A DNA stretch of 8,695 nucleotides from an uncultured Chlorobiaceae bacterium (GTDB taxonomy: Bacteria; Bacteroidota; Chlorobiia; Chlorobiales; Chlorobiaceae): positions 1 through 8,695 of the forward strand of contig CAIVCU010000055.1 in assembly GCA_903904495.1 (NCBI GenBank), read 5' to 3'. The notes below the pieces were generated by a model, which was not told where the DNA came from, made no database searches, and saw only the letters and a program-made list of their open reading frames with translations. Both the position numbers and the translations under genes were made by a program. This document shows positions 1-4,965 of this stretch, in pieces (positions within the stretch are counted from its first letter, which is position 1; each line of letters opens with the position of its first letter).

Positions 1-51
1 ACAAAGCTATTCTGCTGACAGAAACTATTTCCTGATTTCATGCCAGTGAAT

Positions 52-89
52 AAAAAACATCAGCATCTTCACGGGTGCTGATGTTTTTT
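52..89 (+). terminator. Strong intrinsic terminator, left edge
   Basis: A perfect 14-bp inverted repeat is visible: left arm 52-65 (AAAAAACATCAGCA) and right arm 76-89 (TGCTGATGTTTTTT), with a 10-nt loop that can close by one further C-G pair (67/74). The right arm ends in six T's, so it reads as a Rho-independent terminator on the plus strand; the A-run makes it symmetric on the other strand too. It most likely ends a plus-strand gene off the left edge. Reading frame 2 is open from base 2 to a TGA at 47-49 and frame 3 to a TGA at 33-35, but too little is present to identify the product. The hairpin ends only 6 nt before the preferred start codon of the next gene. Confidence 0.8.
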
Positions 90-95
90 GGTTTC

Positions 96-1040
96 ATGAA
101 AAACCTCACACCAAAAGCCCTGCGCAAAGGAGATACAATCGGGCTTATCTCCCCATCGTCACATTGCGCTTATCCTGAAAAAATCGGGCAGGCGGTCAGC
201 TATCTCGAAAAAAACGGCTACAAGGTCAAGCCATCCCTCCACCTGAACCGCATTGATCCCGATCCGGCAATCGCCGACAAGGAAAAGCTGCATGATATTC
301 ACGACATGTTCAGCGACCCTTCAGTTCAGGCAATATTCTGCCTGAGAGGCGGAGCCGGCGCAGCCCGTCTCTTGAACAATATCGATTACAGCCTTATAGC
401 TGCAAACCCGAAAATTCTTGCAGGTTATTCTGACATTTCCGCGCTCTCTCTGGCTCTCTACGCAAAAACCGGCCTGATAAGTTTTTCCGGCCCCATGCTT
501 GCAACGGAACTCTGTTCACCTTCACCTTATACTGAAGAGCATTTCTGGGGGATACTCACCTCGCGGAGCTACGCCCTGTCGCTTCAGAACCACAAGAGTC
601 ATCCCGTCACCTGCATCAGAGAAGGCTCAGCGGAAGGGCAGCTCATCGGAGGCAACCTTTCTGTCCTCTCCTCAATGATCGGCACTCCTTTTCTTCCATC
701 TTTCAGAGAGACCCTGCTTTTTCTGGAAGATATCAACGAGCCGGCATACCGCATCGACCGCATGCTCTCGCACCTCTCCAATGCAAATCTGCTTGCCTGC
801 TGCAGCGCTATACTGTTCGGCCAGTTCTCAGGTGAGCTGGAAAAAAGCGGTGAGCGTGAACGAATGAAAAGAGTTTTCGAATATTACAGCACACTCAACG
901 ACCACGCTGCAGTTCTTTCAGGTCTCTCGTACGGCCATATCCAGAATCTGATGACCATTCCTGTCGGTGCCCGCTTTAAGGTCGAGATATATCCGAACGG
1001 CACCTTTTCACTCGGAGCACTCGAGCCTGTTGTTGAATAA
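96..1040 (+). CDS. ldcA: LD-carboxypeptidase, peptidase family S66 (muramoyltetrapeptide carboxypeptidase-like)
   Basis: Cytoplasmic serine peptidase expected to remove the terminal D-Ala from L,D-tetrapeptides of recycled murein, cutting the meso-DAP-D-Ala bond. The 314-residue chain has the family order: an N-terminal strand with GDTIGLISPSS, the nucleophile-elbow motif GYSDIS with Ser112, Glu211 in LLFLEDINEP, and His281 in SYGHIQN. Together these form the Ser-Glu-His triad of S66 enzymes. Length is normal for the family. The reading frame is open back to a GTG at 75 and an ATG at 81, but both lie inside the terminator hairpin, and family members begin about ten residues before the GD motif, so ATG 96 is preferred. 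No clear Shine-Dalgarno sequence precedes any of the three. S66 also includes microcin-immunity (MccF-like) proteins with the same triad; a murein-recycling role is the default inference. Confidence 0.88.
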   Translation: MKNLTPKALRKGDTIGLISPSSHCAYPEKIGQAVSYLEKNGYKVKPSLHLNRIDPDPAIADKEKLHDIHDMFSDPSVQAIFCLRGGAGAARLLNNIDYSLIAANPKILAGYSDISALSLALYAKTGLISFSGPMLATELCSPSPYTEEHFWGILTSRSYALSLQNHKSHPVTCIREGSAEGQLIGGNLSVLSSMIGTPFLPSFRETLLFLEDINEPAYRIDRMLSHLSNANLLACCSAILFGQFSGELEKSGERERMKRVFEYYSTLNDHAAVLSGLSYGHIQNLMTIPVGARFKVEIYPNGTFSLGALEPVVE

Positions 1041-1123
1041 GTAACCGGAGCTGCTGCCACGTTTGCATCTGAGGGGGCGCATTTCCTATTTTACAGTTTT
1101 AAAACGAAAGCACGGTATAACCC

Positions 1124-1441
1124 ATGAACTCCTCCCTTCAGATCAGGTGGAACGCATCTTTACCGGTGCCAGTGACGAAAGAGAGTGAAAAAAGCTCCAC
1201 TACCGATACGCTTGACGCATACCGCGTCGTGCTGTTCAATGATGAAGAGCACTCATTCGACGAGGTGATCGAGCAGATCATCAAGGCTACACAATGCAGC
1301 CGACAGAAAGCCGAGCGCTGCACATGGGAGGTACATACCCGGGGACGGAGCATCGTCTATTCCGGCCAGATGAGCGCATGCCTGAAAGTAAGCGCGATTC
1401 TTGAAGAGATCGCCCTTAAAACAGAAATCCAGACGGGGTGA
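1124..1441 (+). CDS. clpS: ATP-dependent Clp protease adaptor ClpS
   Basis: Small cytoplasmic adaptor (105 aa) that binds N-degron substrates and hands them to the ClpA/ClpC unfoldase of the Clp protease. A flexible N-terminal tail of about 30 residues, as in other ClpS, is followed by the compact alpha/beta core. YRVVLFNDEEHSFDEVIEQI (33-52) holds the Asn39-Asp40 pair that contacts the substrate alpha-amino group. VHTRG (70-74) holds His71, equivalent to E. coli His66. The specificity gate reads H-S-F (43-45) where E. coli has T-P-M, a pattern I associate with Bacteroidetes/Chlorobi and plastid relatives. It stands alone: no clpA or clpC lies beside it. The gap of 83 nt after ldcA and the lack of a terminator allow either co-transcription or an own promoter. 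No strong ribosome binding site is seen upstream of ATG 1124. Confidence 0.9.
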   Translation: MNSSLQIRWNASLPVPVTKESEKSSTTDTLDAYRVVLFNDEEHSFDEVIEQIIKATQCSRQKAERCTWEVHTRGRSIVYSGQMSACLKVSAILEEIALKTEIQTG

Positions 1442-1460
1442 GGGGCTCTTATAGAACATT

Positions 1461-1542
1461 AGATCCCTCTCTTCGATCGGGATGACAAAACAGAAAGCTC
1501 GGGAGGACAAAAATGAGTGATCGGGAGGACAAGAGGGGGTGG
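1461..1542. repeat. Interspersed-type hairpin plus three 22-bp-period direct repeats
   Basis: Three copies of a 14-nt core begin at 1477 (TCGGGATGACAAAA), 1499 (TCGGGAGGACAAAA) and 1521 (TCGGGAGGACAAGA). They are spaced exactly 22 bp apart, with divergent 8-nt spacers. The first copy is also the right half of an imperfect palindrome: ATCCC at 1463-1467 can pair with GGGAT at 1479-1483. The AGATCCCTC...GGGATGACA layout resembles a short intergenic repeat family I recall from many bacterial genomes, but that is memory and not a search. The element lies between clpS and glyQS and includes no gene of clear function. Confidence 0.6.
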
Positions 1543-1623
1543 CAAATTATCCTGCTTTGTTTCTTATATTCATTGTCTTCTGTGGAACAGGAATCCATAA
1601 GGGATTTTTTTATAACATTTTGA
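1513..1623 (+). CDS. Possible 36-codon ORF between clpS and glyQS (doubtful)
   Basis: An ATG at 1513 opens a 36-codon frame ending in TGA 1621-1623, 4 nt before the glyQS start. It has the best Shine-Dalgarno-like sequence in the plus-strand half (GGGAGGA at 1501-1507, 5 nt before the ATG). The predicted peptide has a charged start (MSDREDKRGW), a short hydrophobic stretch (IILLCFLYSL, residues 12-21) and a mixed tail. However, the apparent ribosome binding site is part of the 22-bp repeat, the frame runs through a hairpin/T-run, and I recognise no family. It may be chance, or at most a leader peptide for glyQS. Function unknown. Confidence 0.18.
   Translation: MSDREDKRGWQIILLCFLYSLSSVEQESIRDFFITF
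1573..1601 (+). promoter_or_regulatory. Candidate sigma70-type promoter for glyQS
   Basis: TTGTCT (1573-1578, 4 of 6 matches to TTGACA) is followed after 17 bp by CATAAG (1596-1601, 4 of 6 to TATAAT). Initiation about 7 nt later would give a leader of roughly 20 nt before the glyQS ATG at 1628. The match is modest and no upstream element supports it, so this is only a suggestion. Confidence 0.22.
1592..1611 (+). terminator. Weak terminator-like hairpin with T-run upstream of glyQS
   Basis: AATCC (1592-1596) can pair with GGATT (1602-1606) around a 5-nt loop, and T's continue through 1611, giving seven T's in a row. A 5-bp stem is short, so termination would be weak. It could end clpS transcripts about 150 nt after the clpS stop or act as a leaky attenuator in front of glyQS. 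It overlaps the candidate promoter at 1573-1601, so the two readings partly exclude each other. Confidence 0.3.
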
Positions 1624-1627
1624 TTGA

Positions 1628-3100
1628 ATGATGAGTAATTCTGAGCAGAAACGGGTGCAGAGCGTGATTCTGCCGCCCGATAAAGTCATGCATAAACTGG
1701 TTTCACTGGCTAAGCGGCGCGGGTTTATTTTTCCCTCGTCGGAGATATATGAAGGGCTCTCTTCGTGCTTTGACTATGGTCCGCTGGGCAGTGAGCTGAA
1801 GAAGAATATCAAAGAACTCTGGTGGAACTCAATGACACGCCGCCACCAGAATATTGTCGGGATTGATGCTTCGATTATGATGAATCCCAGGGTCTGGGAG
1901 GCTTCGGGACATGTGTCGAGCTTTAACGACCCTATGATTGATGACAAGACTACCAAAAGGCGTTACCGTGCTGACCACCTGATTGAAAATCATATAGAAA
2001 AACTTCGCCGGGACGGCAAGGAAGCGGATACCCTGAGAGTACAGGGGACGTATGAAGCTGCCGGAGGAGCGAAGGATTCGAACCGTGCACTTTATGAGCT
2101 GATCGTTGCTGAAGGAATCAAGGCACAGGATACGGGGTCGGGAGACTGGACAGAGGTGCGTCAGTTCAACCTGATGTTCCAGTGCAATATGGGTGCCGTT
2201 GCTGATACAGCAAGCATAGTCTATCTGCGTCCTGAAACTGCACAGGGCATTTTTGTTAACTTCCATAACGTGCGTGAATCGTCTCGCATGAAAGTCCCGT
2301 TCGGCATCGCGCAGATCGGCAAGGCTTTCCGTAACGAGATTGTCAAAGGCAACTTCATCTTCCGCATGGTCGAGTTTGAGCAGATGGAGATGCAGTACTT
2401 TGTAAAACCCGGCACCCAGGGCGAAGCGTTTGAAGCATGGAGAGAGGAGCGTTTTAACTGGTACACCAACTCTCTTGGCATCACCAGAGAGAAGCTGCAC
2501 TGGTACAAACATGACAAACTGGCTCACTACGCCGACCTTGCATACGACATCAAGTTTGAGTTTCCGTTCGGTATAGAGGAGATCGAAGGAATTCACTCAA
2601 GAACCGATTTTGACCTGAAACAGCATCAGGAGTTTTCCGGCAAAAATATGGAGTATATCGACCAGCTTACCAACGAACGATACCTCCCCTATGTTGTAGA
2701 GACCTCTGCCGGATGCGATCGACTCTTTCTGGCACTTCTTGCTGATGCCTATACGGAGGATACGGTTGACGGTGAAGAGCGCGTGGTGCTGAGGCTGTCG
2801 CCGAAAGTTGCACCGGTAAAGGCGGCTGTGCTGCCACTCATGAAAAAGGGCGGAATGGGCGAGGCTGCGCTGAAACTGCGTGATGAGCTCGCCACCGACT
2901 TCCTCGTCCAGTATGATGATGCCGGCTCTATCGGCAAACGCTACCGGAGGCAGGATGAAATCGGCACGCCTTTCTGTATCACGGTTGACCACCAGTCGCT
3001 GGAAGAAAACACCGTCACGGTGCGCTATCGGGACACCGCAGTGCAGGAGAGGATAGATATTTCGAGAGTCAGAGAGTTTCTCGGTGCAAAGCTTGTTTAA
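1628..3100 (+). CDS. glyQS: Glycine--tRNA ligase, single-chain (alpha2) class II type
   Basis: Charges tRNA-Gly with glycine in the cytosol. This is the dimeric, eukaryote/Thermus-like GlyRS, not the alpha2beta2 GlyQ/GlyS enzyme. At 490 aa it is close to the family's usual ~500. Visible in order: the N-terminal GFIFPSSEIYEGLSSCFDYG (32-51) and GPLGSELK (51-58); PRVWEASGHVSSFNDPM (87-103); RPETAQGIFVNF (201-212); class II motif 2 with FRNEI (234-238) and RMVEFEQMEM (246-255); motif 3 SAGCDRLFLALL (360-371) with the ATP-binding Arg365; then the C-terminal anticodon-binding domain with VAPVKAAVLPLM (394-405) and GSIGKRYRRQDEIGTPFCIT (433-452). Two ATGs are in tandem (1628, 1631) with no clear Shine-Dalgarno, so either may be used. 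Motif 3 has Cys363 where I expect Val in many relatives. The leader shows no T-box. Confidence 0.95.
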   Translation: MMSNSEQKRVQSVILPPDKVMHKLVSLAKRRGFIFPSSEIYEGLSSCFDYGPLGSELKKNIKELWWNSMTRRHQNIVGIDASIMMNPRVWEASGHVSSFNDPMIDDKTTKRRYRADHLIENHIEKLRRDGKEADTLRVQGTYEAAGGAKDSNRALYELIVAEGIKAQDTGSGDWTEVRQFNLMFQCNMGAVADTASIVYLRPETAQGIFVNFHNVRESSRMKVPFGIAQIGKAFRNEIVKGNFIFRMVEFEQMEMQYFVKPGTQGEAFEAWREERFNWYTNSLGITREKLHWYKHDKLAHYADLAYDIKFEFPFGIEEIEGIHSRTDFDLKQHQEFSGKNMEYIDQLTNERYLPYVVETSAGCDRLFLALLADAYTEDTVDGEERVVLRLSPKVAPVKAAVLPLMKKGGMGEAALKLRDELATDFLVQYDDAGSIGKRYRRQDEIGTPFCITVDHQSLEENTVTVRYRDTAVQERIDISRVREFLGAKLV

Positions 3101-3135
3101 GCTGCACTAATGCTGGTTAATTACCTTTTATAACA

Positions 3136-4278
3136 ATGCGTTACGATGTCGCCGTCATTGGAGGAGGACCTTCAGGAGCTGTTGCTGCAGCCGAACTGGC
3201 AAGGGCAGGAGTTTCTACGGTTCTTTTTGAGCGAAACTTTGATAATGTGAAGCCCTGCGGTGGAGCTATTCCTCTTGGCCTTATCGAAGAGTTCAACATT
3301 CCGGCTGAACTGGTGGAAAAGAAACTCTCCCGCATGAGGGCCCGCTCTCCGAAAGGCCGATTTATTGAAATGCGTATGCCGAACGGCTATGTAGGTATGG
3401 TAAGGCGTGAGAAATTTGACAGCTGGCTGCGTTCTGAAGCTGAAAAAGCAGGTGCGGTTGTAGTTGAAGGACTGGTGAATGCCATCCAGCCTTCAGGGAA
3501 CGGTTTTGTGATCAGCACCCTTAACAACAAGGTGCCACCTGTTGAAGCACTCAGAATTATCGGTGCTGACGGGGCAAACTCCAAAACCGCCGATGAGCTC
3601 CACTTTCCAGCGAACGAGCTGAAAGTTATCGCGATGCAGCAGCGATTCAAATACACTCCTGCCATCCGGAAATTCAGCGATATTGTAGAAATCTGGTTTG
3701 ACGGCGAAGTCTCTCCCGACTTTTACGGCTGGATTTTTCCCAAGGCGGATCACCTTGCCATCGGGACCGGTACAGAGGACAACAAATATAACATCAAGGC
3801 GCTCCAGAAGCGCTTTATTCAGAAAATAGGGATTACCGATACGCCATATCTTGACGAAGCGGCTAAAATCCCGATGAAACCGCGTAAATCGTTTACCGCA
3901 GAGAAATCCATCCTGATCGGTGACGCTGCCGGACTGGTAACACCGGCTAACGGTGAGGGGATATTCTTTGCCATGCGCTCCGGCAAGCTTGGTGCACGGG
4001 CAATGATTGAACATCTGAAAAAAAACGCACCGCTTAAGAACTATGAAGATGAGTTCCGCCAGCTCTATGCACCGATCTTTTTCGGCCTTGAAGTACTTCA
4101 GGCTGTCTACTACCGGAATGACCGCCTGAGGGAGAGTTTTGTGGCGATATGCGCCGATGATGATGTGCAACGGATCACCTTTGATTCCTATCTCTATAAA
4201 AAGATGGTACCTGCCCCGTGGTCAACCCAGATGAAAATTTTTTCCAAAAACATCTACCATTTGATCAAGGGCCGTTAA
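3136..4278 (+). CDS. bchP: Geranylgeranyl reductase, BchP/ChlP type (bacteriochlorophyll tail saturation)
   Basis: FAD-dependent reductase that saturates the geranylgeranyl tail of (bacterio)chlorophyll, or its diphosphate, to phytyl using reduced cofactor. The 380 residues show an N-terminal Rossmann dinucleotide fold (VIGGGPSG, 7-14), the BchP signature KPCGGAIP (39-46), VRREKFDSWLR (89-99), GADGANS (143-149), FYGWIFPKADHLAIGTGT (196-213), the second FAD motif IGDAAGLVTPANGEGI (261-276) and the C-terminal block CADDDVQRITFDSYLYK (339-355). These blocks match BchP/ChlP better than archaeal lipid GGRs. It begins 35 nt after glyQS, with no terminator between beyond a weak AGCTT/AAGCT stem, and the next gene starts at the base after its TAA. 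Green sulfur bacteria can carry more than one BchP-like protein (from memory), so this could be the main enzyme or a paralogue acting on another pigment. Confidence 0.85.
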   Translation: MRYDVAVIGGGPSGAVAAAELARAGVSTVLFERNFDNVKPCGGAIPLGLIEEFNIPAELVEKKLSRMRARSPKGRFIEMRMPNGYVGMVRREKFDSWLRSEAEKAGAVVVEGLVNAIQPSGNGFVISTLNNKVPPVEALRIIGADGANSKTADELHFPANELKVIAMQQRFKYTPAIRKFSDIVEIWFDGEVSPDFYGWIFPKADHLAIGTGTEDNKYNIKALQKRFIQKIGITDTPYLDEAAKIPMKPRKSFTAEKSILIGDAAGLVTPANGEGIFFAMRSGKLGARAMIEHLKKNAPLKNYEDEFRQLYAPIFFGLEVLQAVYYRNDRLRESFVAICADDDVQRITFDSYLYKKMVPAPWSTQMKIFSKNIYHLIKGR

Positions 4279-4965
4279 ATGCTCCTCTCTTTTCCGAACT
4301 GGATCATCCATATCTCTTCAGCTCTTGAGTGGGGAGTTGGTGCCTTCCTGATTTTCCGATACGGCACTCTGACAGGAAGACCCAAGATACGCCACTTTGG
4401 CCTTGCGATGCTGCCGCACTGGATCGGCAGTTTTTTTGTTCTGGGTTATCACATCTCCACTGACTCCATACCGCTCCTTCTGGATATGTCGGAGGTCATC
4501 AATTTTTTCGGCAGCATTTCACTGTTATGGGCGACCCTGAATCTCCTGAAAACAACCGGGAAAAGTCAGGCAGCCGGGTATACTGCCGCTCTTGCTGCGA
4601 TAGTGTTTACAGGAAAACCCCAATCCTATATGGGCGCCGATATCTTTGATACCATTCTGCAGCTCTCCAGCATTGTCTATCTTACCTTTCTTGTGCTGCT
4701 GCTTGTACTGTACAGGCGGGACCGGACTGTTTTTTCGCCACTTACCATTGCAGGGTTCTGGTTTGTCCTTGTCTTTATCTCCGTAACCGTCTTCTGTATC
4801 TACCTTGCTACAGATGTTCGAGGCTTTCCAACCCTTTCACACGACGACCTGCTCCACGGACTTGCCGAAAGCCTGCTGACCGTGAGCAATCTCATGATTG
4901 CTTTCGGCGCTCATCGTAAAATCCGTGAATTTGAGAGCGAGCAGCAACTGAAGGGTCAGGGGTGA
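4279..4965 (+). CDS. DUF2499 (Ycf49-like)-DUF3593 fusion membrane protein
   Basis: A 228-residue polytopic membrane protein of unknown function. The N-terminal part (about 1-95) carries WIIHISSALEWGV and FRYGTLTG, followed by AMLPHWIG, which fits the DUF2499/Ycf49-like family of cyanobacteria and plastids. The C-terminal part (about 125-217) carries GFWFVLVFISVTV (159-171) and DLLHGLAESLLTVSNLMIAF (190-209), which fits DUF3593, another family I associate with oxygenic phototrophs. About six hydrophobic segments are visible (roughly 10-27, 40-58, 72-90, 127-146, 156-177, 190-211), with a variable linker at 91-124. The ATG directly follows the TAA of bchP (0 nt spacing), so translation is probably coupled and the two are very likely co-transcribed. 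The role is inferred only: pigment or photosystem assembly in the membrane. The stop overlaps the convergent protease gene by 10 bp. Confidence 0.8.
   Translation: MLLSFPNWIIHISSALEWGVGAFLIFRYGTLTGRPKIRHFGLAMLPHWIGSFFVLGYHISTDSIPLLLDMSEVINFFGSISLLWATLNLLKTTGKSQAAGYTAALAAIVFTGKPQSYMGADIFDTILQLSSIVYLTFLVLLLVLYRRDRTVFSPLTIAGFWFVLVFISVTVFCIYLATDVRGFPTLSHDDLLHGLAESLLTVSNLMIAFGAHRKIREFESEQQLKGQG

Noticed and set aside
1253..1510. 85-codon minus-strand frame over clpS and the repeat region
   Set aside because: Overlaps the clpS core in antisense and ends in the repeat; no recognisable product.
1533..1543. GGGGGTGGC upstream of the glycyl-tRNA synthetase, recalling the T-box core
   Set aside because: Only the GGGTGG stretch agrees. 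The rest of the conserved T-box sequence, a specifier stem with a Gly codon and the antiterminator/terminator pair are missing, and the leader is short.
1829..2596. Long open frame of 255 codons on the minus strand inside glyQS
   Set aside because: It lies fully opposite a clearly real glyQS frame, has no recognisable motif and no promoter or ribosome binding context; a codon-bias shadow.
3092..3105. AGCTT/AAGCT stem at the end of glyQS as a terminator
   Set aside because: Only 5 bp with no T-run; it is too weak to separate glyQS from bchP.
3493..4170. 225-codon minus-strand frame inside bchP
   Set aside because: Antisense to the strongly conserved bchP coding sequence, with no domain features; a shadow frame.
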